Assembly: GCF_023094165.1 (NCBI RefSeq)
Contig: NZ_JALMDK010000004.1
Span: forward strand, 682,001-746,000
Reading direction: 5' to 3'
DNA length: 64,000 bases
DNA from: Crossiella sp. S99.2
GTDB lineage: Bacteria > Actinomycetota > Actinomycetes > Mycobacteriales > Pseudonocardiaceae
Made by a program: the position numbers and the translations under genes. The stretch's first letter is position 1. The number at the start of each line of letters is the position of its first letter. Of this stretch, positions 52,301 through 60,843 are shown in pieces. A model generated the notes under the pieces. The model was not told where the DNA came from. It saw only the letters and a list, made by a program, of their open reading frames with translations, and searched no databases.

Positions 52301-53272
52301 CGCCTGGGCGACCCGGTCGACTCGGTGGTCAACATGCGCGCCGCGGCCACCGTGCCGAAGATCCCCGGCCGCGGCCTCACCGAGAAGGAACTGCACTTCC
52401 GCACCGCACTCCCGTCCCTGGACGGGGTGGACGGCGAGGTCACCGACCACGTGGCCACCCTGGTCGACCGGATCGCCACCGCCTGGACCGGACCCGGCGC
52501 GCCGCCGGTGCGGATGCTGCCGCCGGTGCTGGCGCACGCGGAACTGCCCGCGCCCGAACAGGACGTGCGCATCCCACTCGGCCTGGACGACCAGAAACTG
52601 GAACCGCTCTGGCACGATTTCGCCGACACCCCGCACCTGCTGGTGGTCGGCGATGTGGAGACCGGCAAGACCAACCTGCTGCGCCTGATCATCGACGGCA
52701 TCACCCGCCGCTACACCCCGCAGGAAGCCCGGATCATCACCGTGGACTACCGGCGGGGCCTCTACGAGGCGGTGCCCGAGGAGCATCAGCTCGGCTACGC
52801 GGTGGCCGCGGACTCGGTGCGCGAACTCATCGACGGGGTGGCCCGCGCGGTGCAGACCCGGTTGCCCGGCCCGGACATCTCACCCGCGCGACTGCGCGCC
52901 AGGGACTGGTGGAGCGGTCCGCAGGTGTTCGTGGTGATCGACGACTACGACATGGTCACCACGTCCTCGGGCAACGCCTTCCAGCCGCTGTTCGACGCAC
53001 TGGCCCAGGGCAACGCGCTCGGCCTGCACCTGGTGGTGGCCCGCGGCGCCAACGGCGTCGGCCGGGGCGCGAACGATCCGTTGCTGCGCCGCCTGGTCGA
53101 GGTCAACACCCCGGTGTTGCTGTTGTCCTGCCCCAACTCCGAGGGCATGGTCTTCGGCGATGTCCGGCCGCGCACGCTGATCCCGGGCCGGGCGCAGTAC
53201 GCCACCCGGCGCGGGACCACCCTGGTGCAGACCGCGCTGTCGGCGCACGAGGCCGCGCTCAGCGCGAAGTGA
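49304..53272 (+). CDS. eccC: T7SS motor ATPase EccC (fused EccCa-EccCb)
   Basis: 1,322 residues, TTG start with GGA upstream. Two membrane helices (about 40-60 and 68-88) are followed by three FtsK/SpoIIIE-like ATPase domains. Walker A motifs are GATGSGKS (about 485), GGPQSGKS (about 835) and GDVETGKT (about 1116). Walker B: LFVVVDEFSE in domain 1 is canonical; VFLVVDGWS in domain 2 lacks the acidic residue; VFVVIDDYD in domain 3 is intermediate. As in other EccC proteins, domain 1 is the likely active motor and the others bind substrate signals. Its stop directly abuts the convergent mycosin stop. Confidence 0.96.
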   Translation: MSVITFRKGQRRPGPEMPEGELSIQEPPTLPEVQRSAGAIMMYLPMALSSTATVLLFVRPGENGAFSYLAAGLMTVSSMAMLIGQLGRSAGERKQKLNDARRDYLRYLAQSRRKVREVVLRQREALAWRHPDPAALWSLPGTTRMWERDAQDEDFGEVRVALGPQRLAWRLNPLSTKPVDDLEPLSAHALRRFIHAYGTVADQPVAVFLPSFARILLRVADQRDEDRVRALARAMIAQLAVFHSPAELRIVLLTPPERRADWEWVKWLPHNLHPNETDGAGATRLLVASLSELDAALGEEFASRPAFDPDAVPDRGEPCVLVFVDGVPVPPTARLAGPGYRNTTVLDLSGALSEQDDPQTLRLRIEDGTLKLITVDQHNKEVAGDLGRPDGLGLATASALAMRLAPYRMGAPRRSAEPLSADFDLTTLLGIKDIQTHDVAAGWAAPRPGGRLRVPLGVGANGAPIELDIKESAQAGMGPHGMLIGATGSGKSELLRTLVLALALTHSSEILNFVLVDFKGGATFLGLDDLPHTSAVITNLADEAALVGRMREALHGELVRRQELLRKAGNHSSALDYERARAAGAPLDPLPTLFVVVDEFSELLAAHRDFMDLFIMIGRLGRSLGVHLLLASQRLDESRIHQLESHLSYRIGLRTFSAMESRGVLGVPDAYQLPADPGNGFLKNGVGALERFKAAYVSGPHRTARRNVEQAVVAQQIVPFTAQFVAHREVEPEPTPAPEPEVSTHSLLEVAVDRLRDSGPAAHRVWLPPLDEPSSLDELLPPLEITLEHGLCAADWPDRGKLRVPIGLVDRPFEQTRDPLLVDLSGAGGHVAVVGGPQSGKSTTLRTLITALALTHSPAEIQFYCLDFGGGTLSGLRRLPHVGGVTGRLDLDRIHRTIGEVTALLARRERFFTDHAIDSMPTYRRRRAAGEFPEERHGDVFLVVDGWSTIRQDFMELLPTFAELASRGLNYGIHLMLASGRWSEIASAVRDLVGTQLELRLGDPVDSVVNMRAAATVPKIPGRGLTEKELHFRTALPSLDGVDGEVTDHVATLVDRIATAWTGPGAPPVRMLPPVLAHAELPAPEQDVRIPLGLDDQKLEPLWHDFADTPHLLVVGDVETGKTNLLRLIIDGITRRYTPQEARIITVDYRRGLYEAVPEEHQLGYAVAADSVRELIDGVARAVQTRLPGPDISPARLRARDWWSGPQVFVVIDDYDMVTTSSGNAFQPLFDALAQGNALGLHLVVARGANGVGRGANDPLLRRLVEVNTPVLLLSCPNSEGMVFGDVRPRTLIPGRAQYATRRGTTLVQTALSAHEAALSAK

Positions 53273-54388
53273 TCACCGGCCGCCGCCGCGCCAGCCGCGG
53301 CGGCGGCCCAGCGGCAGCACCACGGCCACCGCGCCCAGCAGGCACACCGTGAGGGCCACGATCCCGGCCACCACCAGCGCCGAGCGTTGCGCGCCAACGG
53401 TGTCCGGCACCGCCGCCAGCGCGACCGGCTCACGGCGCGCGGTCACCGGGGCCTCGGCCCGGTTCGCGGTCACCGCCGCCAGAGGATCGAGCACGGCCAG
53501 ACCCGGCTGCCGATACGCGGTGTCCCGCAACCGCTTCGCCAGCTCAGCACCGGTGATCTCCGGCCGGTAGGCGCGGATCAGCGCCGCCGCGGCCGCCACG
53601 TGCGCGGCGGCGAACGCCGGTCCCGACCCGACCACCTGACCACCACCCGGCCCGGTGCCCACCACCAGATTCCCCGGCGCGGCAAGGGATCCTGGCACGC
53701 TCGCCGCGGCCTTCCCGTCCGGTCCGAACGCGCTCACCGCGAGCACACCGGGAAATCCGGCCGGGTAGTACGGCCCCGGCTCCACCTTCTTGTTCGGCAA
53801 GCTGTCCGGACCGGCCGCCGCCACCACCAAGGCCCCGGCAGCCAGGGCACGCTCGATCGCCTTACCCAGCCCCGGATCCGCCTCCGCGACCCCCACCGCG
53901 ACGCAGATGATCCGCGCACCCGCCGCCACCGCCGCGTCGATCGCCCCCGCGATCCCGCCCGCACTCGGCGCGCCGGACTTGTCCGTGCCGCGCACCGCGA
54001 GCACCCGCGCACCCGGCGCCAGCCCGGCGAACCGGACACCGTCCCGCACCGGCGCGCCGATCAGACTGGCCACCACTGTGCCGTGCCCCACACAGTCCTT
54101 GCCCGCGTCCCCCAGCGCCTCCACCGGCACCGCGGTCGCGTCCACCCCGGTGTCCACCACCGCCACGGTCACCCCGGCCCCGGTGCTCAACGGCCACAAC
54201 CGGTCCGCGCCCAGGTACGGCAACTGCCACGGCGTCTCGGTGATCTTCTTGCCGGAGGGACCGGTGCACGGCTGACCGGCCCGCAACACCTGCGGGATCT
54301 GCGGGAGAACGGTGTCCTGCGCGGCCGCCACGCCGCCGTTCGCGGCCAGCGCGAAGGTCGCGCAGGCCACTGCGAGCTGTCGCCTCAT
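53273..54388 (-). CDS. mycP: Mycosin-like subtilase with lost catalytic Ser (pseudo-protease)
   Basis: 371 residues from the ATG at 54388: signal peptide (QLAVACATFALAANGGVAAA), an N-terminal extension with Cys, subtilase domain, and a C-terminal helix (ALVVAGIVALTVCLLGAVAV) anchoring it outside. The catalytic Asp (VAVVDTGVD, about 79) and His (GHGTVVAS, about 102) are present. The serine motif, normally GTSFAAP, reads GPAFAAA, so Ala replaces Ser at about 258. The oxyanion Asn of AAGN is Pro (AAAGPD, about 193). It cannot act as a classical serine protease. In mycobacteria MycP is needed structurally for T7SS stability, and protease activity is dispensable, so a scaffolding role fits. Confidence 0.9.
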   Translation of the reverse strand: MRRQLAVACATFALAANGGVAAAQDTVLPQIPQVLRAGQPCTGPSGKKITETPWQLPYLGADRLWPLSTGAGVTVAVVDTGVDATAVPVEALGDAGKDCVGHGTVVASLIGAPVRDGVRFAGLAPGARVLAVRGTDKSGAPSAGGIAGAIDAAVAAGARIICVAVGVAEADPGLGKAIERALAAGALVVAAAGPDSLPNKKVEPGPYYPAGFPGVLAVSAFGPDGKAAASVPGSLAAPGNLVVGTGPGGGQVVGSGPAFAAAHVAAAAALIRAYRPEITGAELAKRLRDTAYRQPGLAVLDPLAAVTANRAEAPVTARREPVALAAVPDTVGAQRSALVVAGIVALTVCLLGAVAVVLPLGRRRGWRGGGR

Positions 54389-54517
54389 CGGGCCAGTCCA
54401 CCACGCCCCGCCAACCCCCGAACACGCAGAACCACCAGCAGGACCGAGGAGCAGTGAACCCAATCCGCCCCCCACTGCGTTGCCCGATGCGGAGGACCGA
54501 CGATGAGGGGAGCGCCC

Positions 54518-57500
54518 GTGTCACGGCACGTGCTCACGGTGGACCGGGACAGCGGCTATCGCACCATTTCCGCCGCGTTGCTGGACGCCCGCAACGGCAC
54601 GGTGATCTCCGTGCTGCCCGGCCGTTACGACGAGTCCCTGGAAGTCACCAAGGTGGTCACCATCGCGGCCAGCGACGCCCGCGGCAGCGTGGAGGTGGTG
54701 GCCAGGCAGGGCAGCGTGCTGCGCCTGGCCGCCGAGGCGGTCAAGCTCACCGGACTGGTGCTGCGCGGTCAGCACGCGGAACTGCCCGCGGTGGACATCG
54801 CCCGCGGCCAGGCCGCGGTGGAGGACTGCGAGATCATCGGCGCCGCCTGGACCGCGGTGCTCGCCCGCAACTCCGGCTCCCTGGCCATGCGCGGCTGCCG
54901 GGTGACCAACCCCGTCGGCGCCGGGATCGTGGTCACCTCGCCCGCGCCCAGCACCATCGAGGACTGCGTCATCGAGCACGTGCACACCTCCGCCGTGGTG
55001 ATCGCCGAACGCGGCAACCCGGTGGTGCGCGACTGCACCCTGCGGCACGCCAAGGGAAACGGCGTCTGCGCCAACGGCCAGGCCCAGGGCACCATTCAGC
55101 ACTGCGACATCTCGGCCACCGAACGCCCCGGCATCGCCCTGGAAGAAGACAGCGCCACCCGGGTCCTGGACACCACCGTGCGGGACACCGCCAGCGGCGT
55201 GTTCATCAGCACGCACGCCTCACCGGTGCTGGAGGAATGCCGGATCACCAGCACCACCGGCGACGGCATCACCGTGGCCGACGGCGCGGACCCGGTGCTG
55301 CGCCGCTGCCGCACCACCCGCACCGGCGGCGCGGGCATCCGGGTCACCGGCCGTTCCCGCGGCTCCTTCGAGGAATGCGAGGTCGCCGAAGCGGGCGGCG
55401 CGGGCATCCAGGTCGACGAGGCCAGCGGCCCGTCCTTCACCCGCACCACCGTGCGCGGCGGCACATCGGTGGGCCTGCTGGTCACCGACGGCGCGACCGC
55501 CGAGTTCGACCGGCTGGAGATCCGGGACACCGCCGGGCACGGCGTGCAGGTGGCCGCCGCGGCCAACCCGCTGCTGCGCCGCGCCACCCTGGAAGGCTGC
55601 CGGGGCAACGGGATCGAGGTCACCGGCAACGGCCGCGGCCGCCTGGAGGACTGCGAGATCCGGGAATCCGGCGCGGCCGGGCTGAGCGTGTCCGAGGGCG
55701 GCAGCCCGTACGTCAGCTCCCTGAGAGTGCACCAGTCCACCGGTCCGGGCGTGCTGATCGGACCCGGCGGCGTGGGATCGTTGCGGGACTGCGAGATCGG
55801 CGAGTCCACTTCGGACGGTGTGCTGGTCGCTGACGGCGGCGAACTCGTGCTGTCCCGCTCCTCGGTCCGCCGCTGCACCGGCCACGGCGTGCACGTTTCC
55901 GCTGGGGCACGGGCGAAACTGACCGCCGACGACCTCAGCGGCAACGGCCGGGACGGCGTGCGAATCGACTCCGCCGACGCGGTCAGCCTGCTGGACTGCA
56001 CCACCACCGACAACACCGGCAGCGGCCTGCGGGTCACCGTGCCCGCCACCCGGCTGTCCGTGGAAAACCTGACCAGCACCGGAAACCGCACCCCGGACAC
56101 CGACGGCAGCACCGCCACCACCACCGCCGAACCCGCCCCCGCCCAGCAAACCCAGCAGGCCGAGCCCGACGAGGACGCGCCGCTGGCCAAACTGGAGGCG
56201 CTGGTCGGCCTCACCGCGGTCAAGCACCAGGTGAAAACCCTGGTGAACCTCAACAAAATGGCCCGCCGCCGCCAGGAAGCCGGTCTGATCGCGCCACCCA
56301 CCAGCCGGCACCTGATCTTCGCCGGACCGCCCGGCACCGGCAAGACCACGGTGGCCCGGCTCTACGGCAGCATCCTGGCCGAACTCGGTGTGCTGCGCGA
56401 AGGCCACCTGGTCGAGGTGGCCCGCGCCGACCTGGTCGCGCAGATCGTCGGCGGCACCGCGATCAAGACCACCGAGACCTTCACCAAGGCCCTCGGCGGC
56501 GTGCTGTTCATCGACGAGGCGTACACGCTCACCGCGCAGGGCAAGGGCAGCGGCCCCGACTTCGGCCGGGAAGCCGTGGACACCCTGGTCAAACTGATGG
56601 AGGACCACCGCGACGACCTGGTCGTGGTCGCCGCCGGCTACCAGCGGGAGATGGACGCCTTCCTGCAGTCCAACCCCGGCCTGGCCTCCCGGTTCACCCG
56701 CACCATCGAGTTCGAGAACTACACCACCGAGGAACTCGTCACCATCGTGCACCGCATGTGCGGCGCCCACCAGTACCAGGTGCCCGAGGAAACCCAGACC
56801 GCGCTGTCCGTCCACTTTGGACAGATGGCCCGCGGCGAGGACTTCGGCAACGGCCGCGCCGCGCGCAAGGTCTTCGAGGAAATGGTGGACCGCCAGGCTT
56901 TCCGGCTCGCCGGCGAAACCGAGGCGGACGACCAGAGCCTGTCCCTGCTGCTACCGGCCGACGTGCCCGGCGGCGCGGATCCCGGCGCCCCCGACGACGA
57001 GACCACCCTGGCCGGACTCCGTCAGCGACTGGACTCGATGATCGGCCTCGGCGGCGTCAAGGAGGCGATCAACGACCTGGTCAACCTGATCGCCACCGCC
57101 CGGCAACGACGGCAGGCCGGACTGCCGGTGCCCGCGATCAGCAACCACCTGGTCTTCGCCGGCGCGCCCGGCACCGGCAAGACCACCGTCGCCCGGCTCT
57201 ACGGCGAACTGCTCGCCGCGCTCGGCGTGCTGCGCAAGGGCCACCTGGTCGAGGTGGCCCGCGCCGACCTGGTCGGCCGCTACATCGGCCACACCGCGCA
57301 CCTGACCAGGGAAGCCTTCACCAGCGCCCGCGGCGGCGTGCTGTTCATCGACGAGGCATACGCGCTCACCCCGGTCGGCGGCGCGGGCGGCGACTTCGGC
57401 CAGGAAGCCGTGGACACCCTGGTCAAACTGATGGAGGACCACCGCGACGACACCGTGGTCATCGTGGCCGGCTACTCCGCCGAAATGCGCACCTTCCTGG

Positions 57501-57805
57501 CCTCCAACACCGGCCTGGCCTCCCGGTTCTCCCGGCACATCGAATTCGCCAACTACAGCACCGACGACCTGGTCACCATCGTGCACCGGATGGCAGGCGG
57601 CAACGGCTACGAATGCGCGCCGGAAACGATCACCGCGGTCCGCGAGCACTTCGCCGCCGTGCCGCGCGATGAGACCTTCGGCAACGCCCGCTACGCCCGG
57701 CAGGTCCTGGAAACCATGATGACCCGCCAGGCAGGCAGGCTCAGCGGAACCGGCGCACCCACCGTGCACGACCTCCGGCTGCTGTTACCAGCAGACCTGC
57801 CCTGA
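54518..57805 (+). CDS. Parallel beta-helix protein fused to tandem EccA/CbbX-type AAA+ domains
   Basis: 1,095 residues from the GTG at 54518 (GGGGAG upstream; ATG 54503 possible). Residues 1-515 are about 20 right-handed beta-helix turns of pectate-lyase/NosD type (repeats such as GAGIRVTGRSRGSFEECEV and GNGIEVTGNGRGRLEDCEI). A Thr/Gln linker leads to AAA+ domain 1 (Walker A GPPGTGKTT about 603; GGVLFIDEAYTL) and domain 2 (GAPGTGKTT about 882; GGVLFIDEAYAL). Domain 2 keeps the CbbX pore loop GRYIGHT, while domain 1 has AQIVGGT without the aromatic residue. EccA is the cytosolic AAA+ component of ESX systems and carries TPRs instead; here a beta-helix probably replaces the substrate-recognition part. 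No signal peptide, so it is cytosolic. Confidence 0.9.
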   Translation: MSRHVLTVDRDSGYRTISAALLDARNGTVISVLPGRYDESLEVTKVVTIAASDARGSVEVVARQGSVLRLAAEAVKLTGLVLRGQHAELPAVDIARGQAAVEDCEIIGAAWTAVLARNSGSLAMRGCRVTNPVGAGIVVTSPAPSTIEDCVIEHVHTSAVVIAERGNPVVRDCTLRHAKGNGVCANGQAQGTIQHCDISATERPGIALEEDSATRVLDTTVRDTASGVFISTHASPVLEECRITSTTGDGITVADGADPVLRRCRTTRTGGAGIRVTGRSRGSFEECEVAEAGGAGIQVDEASGPSFTRTTVRGGTSVGLLVTDGATAEFDRLEIRDTAGHGVQVAAAANPLLRRATLEGCRGNGIEVTGNGRGRLEDCEIRESGAAGLSVSEGGSPYVSSLRVHQSTGPGVLIGPGGVGSLRDCEIGESTSDGVLVADGGELVLSRSSVRRCTGHGVHVSAGARAKLTADDLSGNGRDGVRIDSADAVSLLDCTTTDNTGSGLRVTVPATRLSVENLTSTGNRTPDTDGSTATTTAEPAPAQQTQQAEPDEDAPLAKLEALVGLTAVKHQVKTLVNLNKMARRRQEAGLIAPPTSRHLIFAGPPGTGKTTVARLYGSILAELGVLREGHLVEVARADLVAQIVGGTAIKTTETFTKALGGVLFIDEAYTLTAQGKGSGPDFGREAVDTLVKLMEDHRDDLVVVAAGYQREMDAFLQSNPGLASRFTRTIEFENYTTEELVTIVHRMCGAHQYQVPEETQTALSVHFGQMARGEDFGNGRAARKVFEEMVDRQAFRLAGETEADDQSLSLLLPADVPGGADPGAPDDETTLAGLRQRLDSMIGLGGVKEAINDLVNLIATARQRRQAGLPVPAISNHLVFAGAPGTGKTTVARLYGELLAALGVLRKGHLVEVARADLVGRYIGHTAHLTREAFTSARGGVLFIDEAYALTPVGGAGGDFGQEAVDTLVKLMEDHRDDTVVIVAGYSAEMRTFLASNTGLASRFSRHIEFANYSTDDLVTIVHRMAGGNGYECAPETITAVREHFAAVPRDETFGNARYARQVLETMMTRQAGRLSGTGAPTVHDLRLLLPADLP

Positions 57806-57824
57806 TCGCCGGATAACCAAGGAA

Positions 57825-57856
57825 ATGGCGGGAAGTCGCCATGGCAGAATGACCGG
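57825..57856 (+). promoter_or_regulatory. Leaderless promoter with overlapping dyad for the STAND gene
   Basis: A perfect inverted repeat ATGGCG (57825-57830) and CGCCAT (57837-57842) lies next to CAGAAT (57845-57850), a plausible -10 ending 6 nt before the GTG at 57857. There is no Shine-Dalgarno sequence, so the message is probably leaderless and the dyad a repressor or self-binding site. Confidence 0.45.
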
Positions 57857-60265
57857 GTGCCCACGACGGCGTTCGGCGACTTCCTGCGCTTCTACCGGCT
57901 CCGGCTGTCGATGACCCAGGAGGAACTAGCCGAACGCACCGGGGTGAGCGTGCGCGCGATCAGCGACATGGAACGCGGCCGCGCGCTCAGCCCCCAGCGG
58001 CGCACGGTGGAACTCCTGGTCACCGGCCTGGAACTGACCCCGGACGAGGCGACCGAGTTCATCGGCCTGGCCCGCGCCGGCCGGAAAACCGCGGTGGCCG
58101 AGGACAAACCGGTGCAACCGGAGACGGCCAAGGCCGGCGCGGTCTGCGCACTGCCGCCGGTGCTCACCGAACTCACCGGCCGGGAACGGGATCAGGCGGC
58201 GCTGACCGCCTTCGCCAAGGACGCCGAAGCCTGCGGCCGGCTCCAGCTCGCCGTGGTGCACGGCCCGCCCGGCGCGGGCAAAACCGCGCTCGCGGTGGAC
58301 GCCGGACATCGGCTGACCAGCCTGTTCGGCAACGGCTGCCTGTTCCTGGACCTGCGCGGCATGGACCCGGAACCACTCTCCGCGGACCGGGCCGTGCACC
58401 GGCTGCTGCGCGGTTTCGGCGTGGACGAACGCAAGATCCCGGCCGACCAGGACGACCGCCTCGCCCTCTACCGCTCCCTGCTGCAGGACCGCTCGGTGCT
58501 GCTGGTGCTGGACAACGCCGCCTCCGAAGCCCAGATCCGCCCACTGCTGGCCACCAGCCCCGGGTCGATGGTGCTGGTCACCAGCCGCAGCACCCTGGCC
58601 GGCCTGGACGCGCGGCACCGGGTCGCGCTGGAACTGCTCGACGCCGACCGCGCGGTGGAACTGCTCAGCGTGGTCGCCGGCAAGCACCGGGTGGCCGCCG
58701 AACACGAAGCCGCCCGCCGGGTCGCCACCCTCTGCGGCGGCGTGCCCCTGGCGCTGCTCATCGCGGGCAACCGGCTGGCCAGCCGCACCCAGTGGACCAT
58801 CGCGCACCTGGCCGACCAGCTCGCCGACGAACGCCGCAGACTCTCCGTGCTCACCGCGGGCGACCTGCAGGTGCGCGCCGCCTTCGAGCTGTCCTACCAC
58901 CACCTCGAACCCTCCGCGGCCCGGATGTTCCGGCGGATCGCGCTGGTCCCCGGCCCGGACACCTCGGTCGAGTTGGCCGCGGTGGTCTCCGGACAGCCAG
59001 CGCACCTGGCCGAGGCCGCTCTGGAAGAGCTGGCCGACGCCAGCCTGCTCGGCTTCAGCGAGATCCCCGGCCGCTTCACCAGCCACGACCTGCTGCGGGT
59101 CTTCGCGCGGGAACGCCTGGAACTGGACGAGACCGCCGAGGACGTGCACGCGGCCACCGAACGGATGCGGGACTGGCTGCTCGCGGTGGCCACCAAAGCC
59201 GCGCTCTACTTCGACCACGACCGGCCCGACCCGGCGAGCACCATCGACGGACCGGACCCGATCCGCGACCGGGACACCGCGAAAACCTGGCTGGCGCTGG
59301 AACAAGCGCACTGGCGTGGCGCACTCCGCTGCGCCGCCGCCGCGGGCGAGCACCGCAAGGTCCTCGACCTGGCCACCGCCATGCACTGGTACTCCGACCT
59401 GCGCGGCACCGGCGACCTGTGGCTGGAGGTCTTCGGCGCGGGCGCGGAAGCCGCCAAGGCGCTCGGCGAGGCCAAGGCCGGCGCCGAGCAGTTCAACTAC
59501 CTGTGCTGGGCGCAGTACGCGCTCTGCGGCAGGCCGCGCGAGGCACTGGCCGCGCACCAGCTCGCGGTGGCCGCCGCGGTGCAGGCGGGCGACCTGCTCA
59601 CCGAAGCCTGGGCCTGGTACTACCGCGCCGGCATCGAACGGCGGCTGACCTCCGCGCAGGAGGCGGTCCTGGTCGCCCGGCGCGCGGTCGAGCTGTTCGA
59701 GCGGGCCGGTTACCCCAACGGCCAGTACCTGGCGCTGTCCCTGCTCGGCGCGATGCTGCACGTGGCAGGCGAGTACACCGAGGCGGTGGCGGTGAACCGG
59801 CTGGCCGAGGCGCACTACCGCGGTTCGGCCACCGCCCCCGGCAACGACGAACTGCTGTCCATGGTGCTGACCCGGCTGGGCGACAGCCTGGCCGCCACCG
59901 GCGAGGTGACCGCCGCGCTGGACATCCTGGACGAGGCCGAAACGCTCTTCCGCAAGCACCAGGTGTCCACCGGCCTGTCCCGGGTGCGTTTCCTGCGCGG
60001 CAGGGTGCTGATCCGGGCGGGCCGCCCCGCCGAGGCCAAGGACCAGCTGCTGTCCAGCCTGGAGGAATCCCGCTGGTCCGAAGACCGGGTGGAGATGCTG
60101 GTGTTGCTGGCCGAACTCGCCGACGACCGCGGCGACACCGCCCAGGCCCGCGAGCACCGGGTGCGCGCGCTGGCCGAATGCGCCCGCTACGACTCGCCAG
60201 CCGTGCGCGGCACCGCGGGCAGGCTCGCCGCCCAGCTCGGCCTCGCGGTGTCCGAATCCGCCTGA
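57857..60265 (+). CDS. STAND/NB-ARC regulator with XRE helix-turn-helix and TPR-like C-terminus
   Basis: 802 residues. N-terminal XRE helix-turn-helix (about 8-60; MTQEELAERTGVSVRAISDM), NB-ARC ATPase with Walker A GPPGAGKTAL (about 136), Walker B VLLVLDNA and GLPL-like CGGVPLALLIAGNRL, a winged-helix segment, then helical TPR-like repeats to the end (AGEHRKVLDLATAMHWYSDL; NGQYLALSLLGAMLHVAGEY). Such proteins are AfsR/signal-transducing ATPase regulators controlling secondary metabolism or toxin loci. It begins 51 bp after the beta-helix-AAA+ gene in the same direction, so it may regulate the T7SS island (inference). Confidence 0.9.
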   Translation: MPTTAFGDFLRFYRLRLSMTQEELAERTGVSVRAISDMERGRALSPQRRTVELLVTGLELTPDEATEFIGLARAGRKTAVAEDKPVQPETAKAGAVCALPPVLTELTGRERDQAALTAFAKDAEACGRLQLAVVHGPPGAGKTALAVDAGHRLTSLFGNGCLFLDLRGMDPEPLSADRAVHRLLRGFGVDERKIPADQDDRLALYRSLLQDRSVLLVLDNAASEAQIRPLLATSPGSMVLVTSRSTLAGLDARHRVALELLDADRAVELLSVVAGKHRVAAEHEAARRVATLCGGVPLALLIAGNRLASRTQWTIAHLADQLADERRRLSVLTAGDLQVRAAFELSYHHLEPSAARMFRRIALVPGPDTSVELAAVVSGQPAHLAEAALEELADASLLGFSEIPGRFTSHDLLRVFARERLELDETAEDVHAATERMRDWLLAVATKAALYFDHDRPDPASTIDGPDPIRDRDTAKTWLALEQAHWRGALRCAAAAGEHRKVLDLATAMHWYSDLRGTGDLWLEVFGAGAEAAKALGEAKAGAEQFNYLCWAQYALCGRPREALAAHQLAVAAAVQAGDLLTEAWAWYYRAGIERRLTSAQEAVLVARRAVELFERAGYPNGQYLALSLLGAMLHVAGEYTEAVAVNRLAEAHYRGSATAPGNDELLSMVLTRLGDSLAATGEVTAALDILDEAETLFRKHQVSTGLSRVRFLRGRVLIRAGRPAEAKDQLLSSLEESRWSEDRVEMLVLLAELADDRGDTAQAREHRVRALAECARYDSPAVRGTAGRLAAQLGLAVSESA

Positions 60266-60271
60266 GCCCGC

Positions 60272-60781
60272 TCACCAGCCCGCCGCGGTGACCCCGTGCG
60301 CGGCCAGCGCCTCGGTCATCGCGATCGTCGCGTGGTGCACCCTGGACTTCACCGTGCCCACCGGCACCCCGATCACCGCCGCCGCCCGCAACCGGGTCTG
60401 GTCCAGCTTGTAGACCTGCTCCAAAGCCTGCCGCTGCATCGGGTTCAGCCGGGCCAGCCCCTGGTCGACCACACAGCGCTCCAGCACCTCGTCGGCGAAG
60501 TCCGTGCCACTGGGCAGCGCGTCGAAATCGTCGTCGTCCAGCAGCACCGGACGGGCGTTGTCCCGGCGCGCCCAATCGACGATCAGGTTGCGCGCCACGG
60601 TGAACAGCCAGGCCCGCACCCTGGCGTCCTTCGCGGCCAGGGTCTCGCTATTGCGCCAGGCCCGCAGCATGCACTCCTGCACCACGTCCTCGGCCCGGTG
60701 CGGATCACCCGGCAGCAGGCGGCGGGCGAAGCGCAGCAGGACCTCCCGGTGCTCGGTGTGCAGCTCGGCCACGGTGCTCAC
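60272..60781 (-). CDS. ECF-type sigma factor
   Basis: 169 residues from the GTG at 60781, with GGGAGG 6 nt upstream. Region 2 (about 10-75; FARRLLPGDPHRAEDVVQEC and RVRAWLFTVARNLIVDWARR) and region 4 (about 105-160; LNPMQRQALEQVYKLDQTRL, then GVPVGTVKSRVHHATIAM) are complete. It resembles SigK/SigL-like ECF groups with a short linker. No zinc-type anti-sigma gene is adjacent, so the control partner is elsewhere or absent. Convergent with the STAND gene and divergent from the C45-like gene across a long hairpin. Confidence 0.93.
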   Translation of the reverse strand: MSTVAELHTEHREVLLRFARRLLPGDPHRAEDVVQECMLRAWRNSETLAAKDARVRAWLFTVARNLIVDWARRDNARPVLLDDDDFDALPSGTDFADEVLERCVVDQGLARLNPMQRQALEQVYKLDQTRLRAAAVIGVPVGTVKSRVHHATIAMTEALAAHGVTAAGW

Positions 60782-60843
60782 GGTGACCTCCCTCGGGTTG
60801 GCGAAGTTCTTGGCACTGAGTCCACCCGCCAGGACACCCCGCT

